A DNA stretch of 54,326 nt, from the NCBI RefSeq assembly GCF_014651055.1, contig NZ_BMWD01000039.1, forward strand, positions 1-54,326. Reading direction: 5' to 3'. Positions 15,049-24,074 of the stretch are shown one piece after another. The position numbers and the translations under genes were made by a program. This DNA is from Streptomyces fructofermentans. GTDB lineage: Bacteria; Actinomycetota; Actinomycetes; Streptomycetales; Streptomycetaceae. How positions within the stretch are numbered: position 1 is the first letter of the stretch; each line of letters opens with the position of its first letter. The notes beneath the pieces are model-generated. The model made no database searches. It was not told the origin of the DNA and saw only the letters and a list, made by a program, of their open reading frames with translations.

Positions 15049-17230
15049 GGGAGAGTCCTTGTCCGGTGTGAACGTCGGTGGCGCGCGGGCCCTCCGCCCC
15101 GCCGGTCCCGCCCGCCCCGCCGGTTCCGGCCGACCCGCCGGTTCCGGCCGACCCGGCCGCCTTCTCCGGCGAGTCGGGCGTGTCCGTTGCGTGCGCCGGG
15201 GCGCCGTGCGGGATGCCGTGCGGGATGTCGCGCGGAGTGCCGTGCGCGGTGTCGGTGTCGGTGCCGCAGGCCAGGGCGGCGATGGCGATGGCGTCGGAGT
15301 CGGTGAGGGTCACCGAGTTGACGCCGGGCCGGATGCCCGCCGCGGTCACCCAGTGCACCCACTCGGTGGGCACCCCGAAGGCGAAACGCCGCGGATGCGG
15401 ACGCCCGGCCGCGTCGAGGAGGTGGTAGGGCCGCTCGGTGACGGCCAGCCCGTCGGTCTCGTGGAAGCCGCCGGAGCGGGTGGGCATCCGGTAGGTGGCG
15501 CACTGCCCGGTGGCCAGCAGGTGGCGCAGCAGCGCGTCGTCGGTGCGGCGCACCGTGATGGCCGGCAGCCGGGCCTCCACCAGGGCCTGCACCCGTACCG
15601 CGGAGCCGGGTACGAGCGGGGAGTCGACGGTGTACCCGGCGGGGCCGGCGTCCACCCGCACGTTCGGCCCGACCACCCGCAGCACACCCGCCTCGACGAG
15701 CGCGATCAGCTCCTCCACGCGGTGCGCGGGCGGGCCGATCGACAAGAACGCGTTGAGCGGGGTGTACCAGCCGTCCAGGTCCTCGCGGTAGGAGTCGCCG
15801 TGCAGACCGCCGTGGTCGACCGCCAGCCGCACCTCGTTGCGCAGGTCCCGCAGGACGTCCAGGGCCGCCTTGAGGGGACCGCCGACATTGCCGGAGCGGG
15901 CCTCGGCGACGTCCTGGCGCAGATGGTCCAGCAGCCAGCCGGTGAAGTCCTCGGGCCCGGCGAACTCCCGGTTGCGGTACGGGCGGGCGAGCAGGTCCCA
16001 GTCCCAGCGGTCCTTGTCGCCGATCCCGTACGCCTCCAGGACCCTGGCGGTGTCCCGCTCGCCGGGACCGGCCCGCAGGTAGTCGTCCTGCAGGCGGTGC
16101 GCCTGGTGGGTGTCACCGCGCGATTCCAGCAGCGTGCGGTAGTACACCGTCTCGACCTCCCGGGAGATCAGCGGCCACAGCTGCTCCTTGAAGTCGATCC
16201 CGGACCGGTGGTGGCTGCGCCGCAGCTGCGCGACGCGGTCCGCGGTGAGCAGCAGCGGCTCGTGGCGGCCGTGCGGGCCCTTCTCGTTCTCGCCCCGCGC
16301 CTGGTAGGGGATGCCGCGCCGGGAGCCCGCGTAGATGAGGGGCTCGCGGCCGCAGGGCCGGTAGACGAGCCGGCCGCCGACCCGCGAGAACGAGCCGCCG
16401 CGGCCGGCGGTGAGCTGCGCCATGTGGTCGAAGAAGTTCAGCCCGAGCCCGCGCAGCAGCACCGTGCCGCCCGCGGGCAGCACGTCCAGGTCGACGTCGG
16501 CGGGGTTGGCCGGCGCGATGTGGCGCAGCCCCCACTGCCCGGCCCGGGACACGAACCGGCGCTCGGCACTGTCCGGGCGGGCCGGCAGGTGTCCCTGGCA
16601 CAGCACGACCGCGTCGAGGTGCGCCAGCACCAACCCGTCGTCGAGCCGGACCTGGGGGCGCGTGCCGCCCTCGGCGTGCGGGACGTCGTCCAGGGCCACC
16701 GCCCGCCCGCGGTGCCAGGTGACCGTCACCCCCGCGGGCGCGCCGTCGACGATGTGCCGGTACGCCCACCGCAGGTAGTGGCCGTAGAACGCGCGGCTCG
16801 GGTACGTGTCCGGCCCCAGGACGCGGGCCTCCGCCAGGACCTCCGGCGCGACGGACCCGACGGATCCGACGGACCCGACGGAGTCGACGGTCCCGACGGA
16901 GTCGGCGGAGTCGGTGGGGTCGGTGGGGGTGTTGGTGAGGAGGGCGCGGGCCCACTGGTGCAGGCTCGGTCCCGGCTCCAGCGGGCCCACCAGGTCCACA
17001 CTGGCGTCGGTGAACACGGATATCTGCCCGGCCACGGTGTTCATGAGCAGGTGGGGGGACTGGTCGGTGCGCCACACCTGGCCGGGTCCCGGCGGGTAGG
17101 GGTCGACCACATGGACGTGGAGGGTGCTGCCCTGGGGCGCCGAGCGGGCGTTGGCGCACAGCCGCTCGAGCACCGACAGCCCCCGCGGTCCGGCACCTAT
17201 CACGCACACAGTGCAATGTCTGGTTGTCAT
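15038..17230 (-). CDS. creE: CreE-like FAD-dependent L-aspartate N-monooxygenase
   Basis: A 730-residue FAD/NAD(P)-binding protein opening with VIGAGPRGLSVLERL (dinucleotide-binding GxGxxG at 12-17), as in CreE of the aspartate-nitrosuccinate pathway, which oxidises L-aspartate to nitrosuccinate (family knowledge). The central part (QGHLPARPDS, LRGLGLNFFDHMAQLTAGRGG, CGREPLIYAGSRRGIPYQ) matches this class of large oxygenases. Two low-complexity additions stand out: a Ser/Val/Gly/Asp repeat at about 101-128 (units of DSVGSVG, encoded by ACGGA-rich DNA) and a His/Gly/Thr-rich tail after about residue 675. The ATG is the complement of 17228-17230, with GGGAG 4 nt upstream. It is the first gene of a two-gene operon with the CreD-like lyase. 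Together they should make nitrous acid for diazotisation. Confidence 0.88.
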   Translation of the reverse strand: MTTRHCTVCVIGAGPRGLSVLERLCANARSAPQGSTLHVHVVDPYPPGPGQVWRTDQSPHLLMNTVAGQISVFTDASVDLVGPLEPGPSLHQWARALLTNTPTDPTDSADSVGTVDSVGSVGSVGSVAPEVLAEARVLGPDTYPSRAFYGHYLRWAYRHIVDGAPAGVTVTWHRGRAVALDDVPHAEGGTRPQVRLDDGLVLAHLDAVVLCQGHLPARPDSAERRFVSRAGQWGLRHIAPANPADVDLDVLPAGGTVLLRGLGLNFFDHMAQLTAGRGGSFSRVGGRLVYRPCGREPLIYAGSRRGIPYQARGENEKGPHGRHEPLLLTADRVAQLRRSHHRSGIDFKEQLWPLISREVETVYYRTLLESRGDTHQAHRLQDDYLRAGPGERDTARVLEAYGIGDKDRWDWDLLARPYRNREFAGPEDFTGWLLDHLRQDVAEARSGNVGGPLKAALDVLRDLRNEVRLAVDHGGLHGDSYREDLDGWYTPLNAFLSIGPPAHRVEELIALVEAGVLRVVGPNVRVDAGPAGYTVDSPLVPGSAVRVQALVEARLPAITVRRTDDALLRHLLATGQCATYRMPTRSGGFHETDGLAVTERPYHLLDAAGRPHPRRFAFGVPTEWVHWVTAAGIRPGVNSVTLTDSDAIAIAALACGTDTDTAHGTPRDIPHGIPHGAPAHATDTPDSPEKAAGSAGTGGSAGTGGAGGTGGAEGPRATDVHTGQGLSHAH

Positions 17231-17499
17231 GTCTCCCGTTTCCTGCCGATGTCGAGCGACGGGGGCCGGCGCGCCGCGGGCGTTCGCCCCGTCCCGGGGC
17301 CGCACAGGGCGACGGCGGCGGCGCCCTGCGCGGTGCGTCACTGGAAGGTCCTCGCCCCGCCGCCCCGCCGCGGGTCCGGCCACCGAGGACCGGCGCCGGT
17401 GCCGGACGCCGGACGCCGGGTACGGCACGGCGGCCGGCACCAGTCGGCCGCGGGGGCGGGGCGGGGGCGGGCGTGATGAGCCGGGACCGGGACCCGCCG

Positions 17500-17558
17500 G
17501 ACCCGGCGCACACCCATCCGGCCGGTGGGGGACCGGCCGGATGGGTGTGCGCCGGGTC
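17500..17558 (-). terminator. 27-bp perfect stem hairpin
   Basis: Arms 17500-17526 and 17532-17558 are exact reverse complements around a five-G loop. It lies about 560 nt downstream of the last gene (nphT7-like) of the leftward mevalonate operon and 270 nt upstream of creE. It is most likely a strong terminator separating the two units, although the distance from the stop codon is unusually long. Confidence 0.6.
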
Positions 17559-18039
17559 GCTGCACGCCCGGCGGTGCACGCCTGGTTGGCACGGGCGCCC
17601 GGCCGGTGCACCGCCCGTTCGGTACGGGGGCGCCGGCCGGTGTACGCGGGGCCGGCGGTGCGCGCCCGACGGGTGGCGCCCGCCCGGTGCCGGCCCGTTC
17701 CGGTACGGGTCCTGCCGTGGCCCGGGCCCGGTCGGTGCGGCGGCCGGATGCCTGGCTCGCGTCCGGCCGGTGCGCGCCCGGGTCGCCGGGGGGTGTGTCC
17801 GCCGCCGGTGCGGGCGTGCCGGAGTGCGGCGACGTCGTGAGCGTGGTCGCCGCGGCGGAGCGGTGATGCGTGGCGCCGTGGGCTGAACTGCCGTGGTGCC
17901 GTGGTGCCGTGGTGTGTGCGCGGTCCGGTCGGGACGGGCGCCGACGGCGGTGGCGGCGCCCGCCCCGGCAACCGCGGCCCACCGCGCGGACGTACGCCGC
18001 CGCCGGGAGGCAACTGCCGCACCCCGCAGCGGTGTCGAC

Positions 18040-18075
18040 GCTGCCGCTGCCGCTGCCGCTGCCGCTGCCGCTGCC
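18040..18075. repeat. GCTGCC microsatellite, 6 copies
   Basis: Six perfect hexamers just beyond the 3' end of the nphT7-like gene, in non-coding DNA. Confidence 0.9.
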
Positions 18076-18120
18076 GGTGGTGGTGGGTGTGTGCTGGTGG
18101 TGCGCGGGTGGTGCGGCGGG

Positions 18121-19095
18121 TCACCACTCGACGAGTGCGAGTCCCGCCGCCATGCCGCCGCCGAATCCGGCGAGCAGGATCAGGTCGCCGGGCCGGAAGG
18201 CGCCCGCGCGGGCGGCCGCGTCCAGGGTGACGGGCACCGACGCGGCCCCGGTGTTGGCGTAGTGCGTCAGCGTCAGGTGCATGGTGGCGCGGGGCAGCGC
18301 CAGCTCCTCGAACACGGTGTCGAGCATGACGCCGTTGGCCTGGTGCGGCACGAAGTGGCCGATGTCGTCGGGGACGACGCCCGCCTCGTGGAGGAACTGC
18401 TTGACCAGGTGCGGCAGATGGTCCGTGACGAAGCGCCGTACGCCGCGTCCGTCCATCGTGAAGAACTGCCGGCCCGCGGCCAGGGACTCCTGGTCCAGGG
18501 GCAGCCGGCTGCCGCCCGCGGGCACCTCGATCAGCTGGGAGTGGTCGCCGAAGGTGTGCAGCGCGACCTGGCGCACGCGTGCGCCCTGGCCCGGGCCCAG
18601 CACCATCGCGCCGGCCCCGTCCCCGAACAGGATGACCGTCTTGTGGTCGACCGGGTTCAGGATGCGCGAGTACACGTCCGCGCCGATGACCAGGGCGTGG
18701 CCGCCCTGCCGGGCCAGGATGCCCTCGGCCGCCGCCAGCGCGAACACGCTGCCGGTGCACACGGCGTTGACGTCGAAGGCCGCCGCGTTCACCGCGCCGA
18801 TCAGGTGCTGCACGTAGGCGGAGGTCGGCGGCTGGGGGCGGTCCGGGGTGGAGGTGGCCACCACGATCACCGACAGCCGGTCGGCGGTGATGCCGGCCGA
18901 CTCCAGCGCGGCGGTGGCGGCCGCCGCGGCCAGGTCGGAGGTGGCCTGGCCGGGCGCGGCCCACCGCCGTTCCCGGATCGCGGTCTTGCCGAAGATCCAG
19001 GCGTCGTCGACGCCGGCCGCCGCGGCGACCTCGTCGTTGGTGACGATGCGTTCCGGTAGATAGGAGCCCGTACCGAGGATCGCTGTGTGGGTCAT
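18121..19095 (-). CDS. nphT7: Acetoacetyl-CoA synthase, NphT7-type KAS III
   Basis: A 324-residue thiolase-fold enzyme that condenses acetyl-CoA with malonyl-CoA to acetoacetyl-CoA, feeding the mevalonate pathway irreversibly. The catalytic triad is visible: Cys113 (VNAVCTG), His251 (VPHQAN) and Asn281 (HYANTG). ATSTPDRPQPPTSAYVQH and SRILNPVDHKTVILFGDGA follow NphT7 of Streptomyces sp. CL190 closely, and its place at the end of the mevalonate genes is the same as there. The ATG is the complement of 19093-19095. It is the last gene of the leftward operon, 129 nt after the HMG-CoA synthase gene. An ordinary FabH is the alternative, but the match and the context argue against it. Confidence 0.95.
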   Translation of the reverse strand: MTHTAILGTGSYLPERIVTNDEVAAAAGVDDAWIFGKTAIRERRWAAPGQATSDLAAAAATAALESAGITADRLSVIVVATSTPDRPQPPTSAYVQHLIGAVNAAAFDVNAVCTGSVFALAAAEGILARQGGHALVIGADVYSRILNPVDHKTVILFGDGAGAMVLGPGQGARVRQVALHTFGDHSQLIEVPAGGSRLPLDQESLAAGRQFFTMDGRGVRRFVTDHLPHLVKQFLHEAGVVPDDIGHFVPHQANGVMLDTVFEELALPRATMHLTLTHYANTGAASVPVTLDAAARAGAFRPGDLILLAGFGGGMAAGLALVEW

Positions 19096-19224
19096 TGCAC
19101 CTGCCCTCTCTCGCGTGGTGGTGGCATCGGCTGTGCGAAGGGCCGGCAGGTGCGCGGCCGTGACGGTTTTCCGCGCGCGGGCAGTTCCGCGGGCTGCCCG
19201 CGGCATCCGGGGCGGGGGTGTGCG

Positions 19225-20400
19225 CTAGCGCGCCTCGTACAGGCGCTTGTGGTCGCGCAGCCCGGCCAGCCGGAACGGCCCGCCGGTCTGTGCCGGGGTG
19301 GGGTGGTCGCCGCCGTCGGTGGGGAAGGACCGCTCGTGCAGCCGCCGGTAGCCGGCGTAGTCGAGCGGGGTGCGCCGGGCGATGGCCCGGCGGTGCTCGG
19401 CGTCGCGCAGGTGCCGCCGGTAGCCGGGCACGACGGTGCCGGAGAAGAACTCGGCGACGCTGCCCGAGCCGTAGCTGAGGAAGCCGACGGGCCGGCCGTC
19501 CAGGTCCCGGGTGCGGTCCAGCAGCGCGGCCAGGCCCAGGTACACGGACGCGGTGTAGCTGTTGCCGATGACGGCGTTGTAGGCGGTGCTGGCGCCGACG
19601 GCACGCTCGACGGCGTCCTTGTCGGTGTCGTGGCCGCTGTAGTTGAGCAGGTGGCGGTGGGCCTTGTAGGCCATCTTCGTGAACGGCTGGTGGTAGCAGA
19701 ACGCGGCGAAGTCCTCCAGCGGGCGGCCGCCCTGCTCGCCGTAGTCCTTCCAACTGCCCTCCACCGCCTGCAGGTACGCCGAGATCGACTCCTGGCCGTC
19801 GACCAGGGCGGCGTCGCGGTAGTTGGGCCGCCAGAAGTCCATGACGTCGGCGGTGAACAGGCCCGACGGCTCCTCGATGCGCACCAGGGCGGGGTCGGTG
19901 CCCACCAGCATGGCCACCGCGGCCGCGCCCTGGGTCGCCTCGCCGGGGCTGTCCAGCTCGTACTTGGAGACGTCGCTGGCGATCACCAGGACCTGCTGGG
20001 AGGGGTCGCGGCGCACCAGGCCGATGGCGAACTGCAGGGCCGCGGTGGCGCCGTAGCAGGCCTGTTTCAGCTCGACGACCCGGCCGGCCGAGGGCAGTCC
20101 GAGCAGCGAGTGCACGTACACGCCCGCCGACTTCGCCTGGTCGATGGAGGACTCGGTGGCGAACAGCACCGTGCGGATGCGGTCGCTGCCGTGCCGGGCG
20201 ACCAGGGGCGCGGCCGCGGCGGCGGCCATGGTGACGATGTCCTCGTCGGCGGCGGGCACGCTCATCGACTGCTGGCCGATGCCGATGTGGTACTTGCCGA
20301 TCTCGGTGCCGTTGTACTCGGCGAGCGCCGCGTGCGGCAGGACGAACTCGGTGGTCGCGAAGGACAGATCGTGGATCCCGATGGGGGAATCGTTGGACAT
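19225..20400 (-). CDS. mvaS: 3-hydroxy-3-methylglutaryl-CoA synthase
   Basis: A 391-residue enzyme joining acetoacetyl-CoA and acetyl-CoA to HMG-CoA, the second step of the pathway. Cys115 (LKQACYGAT) is the nucleophile; Glu83 (ATESSIDQAK) and the His of FCYHQPFTKMAYKAH complete the usual site. It follows the CL190 enzyme from IGIHDLSFATTEFVLPH to the C-terminal HKRLYEAR. The ATG at 20400 was chosen over GTG/TTG codons at 20412-20415 because the conserved N-terminus begins there. It lies 4 nt after the HMG-CoA reductase stop, so the two are coupled. The stop is TAG. Confidence 0.97.
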   Translation of the reverse strand: MSNDSPIGIHDLSFATTEFVLPHAALAEYNGTEIGKYHIGIGQQSMSVPAADEDIVTMAAAAAAPLVARHGSDRIRTVLFATESSIDQAKSAGVYVHSLLGLPSAGRVVELKQACYGATAALQFAIGLVRRDPSQQVLVIASDVSKYELDSPGEATQGAAAVAMLVGTDPALVRIEEPSGLFTADVMDFWRPNYRDAALVDGQESISAYLQAVEGSWKDYGEQGGRPLEDFAAFCYHQPFTKMAYKAHRHLLNYSGHDTDKDAVERAVGASTAYNAVIGNSYTASVYLGLAALLDRTRDLDGRPVGFLSYGSGSVAEFFSGTVVPGYRRHLRDAEHRRAIARRTPLDYAGYRRLHERSFPTDGGDHPTPAQTGGPFRLAGLRDHKRLYEAR

Positions 20401-20404
20401 GCCG

Positions 20405-21466
20405 TCAGACACCAACCTCTACTGTCGTGTTGTCGCGTTCCAACTGGACGTGTGCGCGCATGAGTTCACCGGGGTTGGTCTGGGCCGCGAGCAGGGACAG
20501 CTCCCCGCACAGCACGGTGGCCGCCGCGATGACGGCGAGCCGGCGGGCGTTCTCGCCGGGTGCGCGTTCGGCGCGGCAGCCGAGCCGGGCCAGGTTCGTC
20601 TCCACGAATCCGAGACCCTTGCCGTTGCCGACCGTGCCGACGATCAGGTTCGGCAGCGTGCAGGAGAAGTAGAGGTCGCCGTCGCGGTCCTCGGCCATGG
20701 TCACGCCCTGCGAGCCCTCGACGATGTTCGCCGCGTCCTGGCCGGTGGCCAGGTAGAAGCCGAGGAGCATGTTCGCGTAGTGGGCGTTGGCCGAGCGGAT
20801 GCCGCCGGCCAGCAGGGTCCCCAGCAGGTTCTTGCGGATGTTCAGCTCGACGATCCGGGCGGCCGAGGTGTGCAGCACGTCGGCCACCACCTGGCGCGGC
20901 ACCAGCAGTTCGGTGACCACGTTCTTGCCGCGTCCCAGGATCCCGTTGACGGCGCTCGCCTTCTTGTCGGTGCAGTAGTTCCCGGAGATCGACCCGTAGG
21001 AGATGCCCTCCACGGTCTGCAGCAGGTGCCGCAGCAGCGCGTCCGAGGCGAGGGTGGCCATGTTGTGGCCGGAGGCGTCGCCGGTGGAGAACTCGAACCG
21101 GATGAACAGCAGGTTGGCGGTGATCTCGTGCCGGACGCCGATCAGTTCGGCGAACCGGCTGCAGCCGCGCACCACCTCGCGCAGTTCCTCCATGCGCGCC
21201 CGGATGCTCTGGGCGGCGGCGTACGCGGTCTGCGCGTCCCGCGCCTCGACGAGCACCGAGCGCGTCATCCGCTCGTCGACGAGGGTGGCGACGATGCCCC
21301 GCTCGGCCAGCAGGGACACCTTCGCGCCGCGGCCCACCGACGGCCACAGCGGTGTTTCGTAGGTGGCCAGCGGCACCTGGGTCTCGGTGTCGGCCACGTT
21401 CCCGGAAATGCGAAGGGGTCCCACCCACCTCATCGGGACCCCGGCCACCGCGTGCGTGTCGCTCAT
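20405..21466 (-). CDS. mvaA: HMG-CoA reductase (class I)
   Basis: A 353-residue NADPH-type reductase converting HMG-CoA to mevalonate. ISYGSISGNYCTDKKASAVN carries the catalytic Lys region; STGDASGHNMATLAS holds the class I nucleotide-binding stretch; GTVGNGKGLGF and AGGIRSANAHYANMLLGF are further family motifs. Length equals that of the CL190 homologue. No membrane anchor is present, as usual in bacteria. The ATG (complement of 21464-21466) overlaps the isomerase stop by 4 nt (ATGA). It is in the centre of a seven-gene mevalonate operon. Confidence 0.97.
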   Translation of the reverse strand: MSDTHAVAGVPMRWVGPLRISGNVADTETQVPLATYETPLWPSVGRGAKVSLLAERGIVATLVDERMTRSVLVEARDAQTAYAAAQSIRARMEELREVVRGCSRFAELIGVRHEITANLLFIRFEFSTGDASGHNMATLASDALLRHLLQTVEGISYGSISGNYCTDKKASAVNGILGRGKNVVTELLVPRQVVADVLHTSAARIVELNIRKNLLGTLLAGGIRSANAHYANMLLGFYLATGQDAANIVEGSQGVTMAEDRDGDLYFSCTLPNLIVGTVGNGKGLGFVETNLARLGCRAERAPGENARRLAVIAAATVLCGELSLLAAQTNPGELMRAHVQLERDNTTVEVGV

Positions 21467-22635
21467 CGTGTGCGTCCTGTCATCTCGTGGAGGGCCTCGG
21501 CCTCGGCCTCGATGGACCCCGACCCCGACCCCGGCCCCGCCCCGGTGCCGCTTCCCTTGCCGGAGCCGGTGCTGCCGGTGCTGCTGGAGCGTCGGGCGAG
21601 CTGCCAGGTGGGGATGCCCCGGTCGGCGCAGAAGTCGCGCAGCGAGCCGCTGATCAGCAGGTCGCAGCGCGCCAGGTCGGCCGGGGTGCGGGCGCCGAGC
21701 ATCGTCTGCAGCGCCGCCAACTGGTCCAGCCACGCGGTGATCTGCCCGATCAGCGCGGGCACCCCGCCGTCCAGGAGGGTGCGCAGGAACCCCCCGGACG
21801 ATCCGACCGCGCCGGCGCCCAGTGCCAGCGCCCGGGCCACGTCCAGCGGGTCGCGCACCCCGCCGGAGGCGAGCACCGGCAGCCCGGCGTCCTGCGCGTC
21901 CAGCAGACAGGCGGCGGTGGACTGCCCCCAGCCGTGCATGAAGGCGTACTCGCCCGCCTCGCGCCGGCCGTTCTCGATGCGCGCGAAGTCGGTGCCGCCC
22001 CGGCCGCCGACGTCGGCCGCCCGCACCCCCAGGTCCGCCAGCGCCAGCACGGTCTGCCGGCTCAGCCCGTTGCCGACCTCCTTGACGATCACCGGGACCT
22101 CGACGGCCGCCGCGATCTCCTCGATCCGCGGGGCCCAGGAGGAGAACGAGCGGTCGCCCTCCGGCATGACCGTCTCCTGCGCCGTGTTCAGGTGGATCTG
22201 CAGCGCGTCGGCCTCCAGCAGGTCGATGGCGCGCCGCGCGTCGGCGACCGACGCCGTCGCGTTGACGTTCGCCATGACGAACCCGCGCGGGTTCTCCCGG
22301 CGCAGCACCCGGAAGGTGTCCGCGCACGAGGGGTCCTTGAAGTAGGCGTGCATCGAACCCGACGCGATCGGCACCCCCGTCTCCCGGGCGGCGGTGGCCA
22401 GGTCCCGGTTGATGGCACCGGTCTTGACGCTGCCGCCGGTCATCGCGTTGATGTAGATCGGCACCGGCCAGGCGATGCCGTCGGCGACGGACACGGCCGG
22501 CGACACCTCGGGCCGGTCGATGCCGGCCAGCGCGTGGTGGACGAACGACACCTCGTCGAACTGGTTGCCCCCCAGGGGTACATGCTGCTGCTCGATGGCG
22601 AGCCGGACGTGGTCGTCCTTGCGTTGAGCGCTCAT
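21463..22635 (-). CDS. fni: Type 2 isopentenyl diphosphate isomerase
   Basis: A 390-residue FMN-dependent isomerase interconverting IPP and DMAPP. Conserved blocks are the N-terminal RKDDHVRLA, YINAMTGGS (FMN site), SGSMHAY, QIHLNTAQE, VIVKEVGNGLS, GGRGGTDFARIEN and the C-terminal QLAALQTMLGA. The tail after about residue 345 carries a Ser/Gly/Thr-rich and Glu/Ala-rich insert absent from the enzyme I know from CL190, encoded by repetitive DNA. The ATG is the complement of 22633-22635 and overlaps the upstream pmk stop (ATGA). It makes the DMAPP needed both as primer for the prenyl synthase and for the cis-prenyltransferase homologue. Confidence 0.97.
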   Translation of the reverse strand: MSAQRKDDHVRLAIEQQHVPLGGNQFDEVSFVHHALAGIDRPEVSPAVSVADGIAWPVPIYINAMTGGSVKTGAINRDLATAARETGVPIASGSMHAYFKDPSCADTFRVLRRENPRGFVMANVNATASVADARRAIDLLEADALQIHLNTAQETVMPEGDRSFSSWAPRIEEIAAAVEVPVIVKEVGNGLSRQTVLALADLGVRAADVGGRGGTDFARIENGRREAGEYAFMHGWGQSTAACLLDAQDAGLPVLASGGVRDPLDVARALALGAGAVGSSGGFLRTLLDGGVPALIGQITAWLDQLAALQTMLGARTPADLARCDLLISGSLRDFCADRGIPTWQLARRSSSTGSTGSGKGSGTGAGPGSGSGSIEAEAEALHEMTGRTR

Positions 22636-24074
22636 TCCTCGATCCCTTCCAGGGCGGGACGGATCGGCAGGGGCAGCACCCCGGCCGTGGCCCACCGTTG
22701 CCGTATGTGTGAGATCTCCCGCGACGCCCGGGCGTCCAGCAGCGCGATACCGCAGTCGCCGCCGCCGGCCCCCGAGGGCTTGGCCGCACCGCCGAAGGCC
22801 TCGGCGGCGTCGCACAGGGCCGTCAGCCCGGGCGTGAAGATGCCCAGGCCCGCCTCCTCGTCCAGGCGCGCCAACTCCTGCCGGGCCCGGCGGATCTGCT
22901 CCAGCAGGCCCGGTCCGTCCCCGGCGTCCAGGGCCTCGGCGACGGCCGCCACCAACGCGCCGGTGCGCCGCACGAACCCGCGGTGCGCGGCGCTGCCCTG
23001 CCAGGTCCCGCGGTCCAGTGAGGACACCAGGGAGGCGGTGGAGGCCGGCTCGCCGGTCCAGCCCACCTCCAGCGCCACACCCGCGGGCGGCCTCAGCCGG
23101 CGCACCGCGAAGCCCGGCCAGGGCGCGGCGAGCATCGCCCCCACGCCCCGGCGCCGGGCCAGGTCCAGGACGTGCTCCCGGTCGGGCGCCCGGTAGAGGA
23201 TCCAGCCGCCCCAGGTACTGGCGGCCAGGTCGCCGCCGGAGGCCCGGGCGTCGATGCGGGCGGTGGCCAGCATGGCCAGCCGGTAGTGGTCCTCGGGCGC
23301 CAGGTCCAGCGCGCACCGGGCGGCCACCGCCGCGACGGCGGCGACGGTCACCGCGCCGCTGGAGCCCAGCCCGTACTTGCGGCCGTCCTCGTGCAGCCGG
23401 CTGCCGACCCGGACGTCCATCGCGGGCACCGGCCGGCCGCGTTCGGCCAGCAGGGCGCCCACCACCTCGACCGCGGACACGACATGGGCCAGCCGGCCGC
23501 GCGCGCCTTCCGCGCCGCCGGGGCCGTACTCGACGAGCCGGCCGTCGCGCCAGTGCCAGCGCACCCGCTGCGGGCCCAGGTCGGAGGAGATCACCACCCC
23601 CGGCCCCCAGGCCCCCGCACCGGCCTCGGCGCCGGCCCGCGGGCCGGGTTCGGGTTCGGCCTCCGGGCGGGGCCGCGGTACGGGCCCCGGGCCGGGCACA
23701 CCCGCGCCGGACACGGCACCGGGCAGGGAGGCGGCACCGGAGACGGCCTCGGGCCGGCCCAGCGGCCGGGCCCCGGCGCCGGACCCGCCACCGGAACCGG
23801 ACCTGCCACCGGAACCGGGCCCGTCCCCGAAGTCGGGGCGCGGCCGGATGCCGGTGCCGGTGCCGGTGCCGGTGTCGGTGTCGGGGCCGGCCCGGGAATC
23901 GGTGTCGAGGTCGGGGTCGGGGCCGGGGTGGGGGTGGGGGTCGGACACGGTCACGGTGACCTGCCGGTCGACGGCCACCAGCACCGCCGGGTTCCCGGCC
24001 TCCACCACCGCGTACTCGCCCGCGACGAACAGCTTGCCCGGCGCCCGCCGCACCACCGTGCGCCCGGCCGCCAT
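22632..24074 (-). CDS. mvaK2: Phosphomevalonate kinase with a ~110-residue low-complexity insert
   Basis: A 480-residue GHMP-family kinase that phosphorylates mevalonate 5-phosphate. Core motifs are intact: APGKLFVAGEYAVVEAGNP (11-29), EDGRKYGLGSSGAVTVA (P-loop-like), SGGDLAASTWGGW and KPSGAGGGDCG. Homologues are about 370 residues; the excess is a Pro/Gly/Asp/Thr-rich block at about 46-157 between VTVSD and VVISSDLGPQ, encoded by GGTGCC/GGTGTC and related hexamer repeats, all in frame. It probably forms a disordered surface loop. The start (complement of 24072-24074) shares one base with the mdd stop. The enzyme is likely active because the insert sits between conserved strands, but this is untested. 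Confidence 0.95.
   Translation of the reverse strand: MAAGRTVVRRAPGKLFVAGEYAVVEAGNPAVLVAVDRQVTVTVSDPHPHPGPDPDLDTDSRAGPDTDTGTGTGTGIRPRPDFGDGPGSGGRSGSGGGSGAGARPLGRPEAVSGAASLPGAVSGAGVPGPGPVPRPRPEAEPEPGPRAGAEAGAGAWGPGVVISSDLGPQRVRWHWRDGRLVEYGPGGAEGARGRLAHVVSAVEVVGALLAERGRPVPAMDVRVGSRLHEDGRKYGLGSSGAVTVAAVAAVAARCALDLAPEDHYRLAMLATARIDARASGGDLAASTWGGWILYRAPDREHVLDLARRRGVGAMLAAPWPGFAVRRLRPPAGVALEVGWTGEPASTASLVSSLDRGTWQGSAAHRGFVRRTGALVAAVAEALDAGDGPGLLEQIRRARQELARLDEEAGLGIFTPGLTALCDAAEAFGGAAKPSGAGGGDCGIALLDARASREISHIRQRWATAGVLPLPIRPALEGIEE

Larger units (their letters stand above)
17231..18120. other. 890-bp gap between the mevalonate and creE-creD operons
   Basis: No supportable gene on either strand. 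It holds a very strong hairpin (17500-17558), scattered near-repeats of GCCGGTGCxCGCCCG (17590-17790), a GTGGTGCC triplet-like run at 17890-17915 and a GCTGCC hexamer tract. The promoter of the creE-creD pair should lie in 17231-17480, but none could be recognised. Confidence 0.5.
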
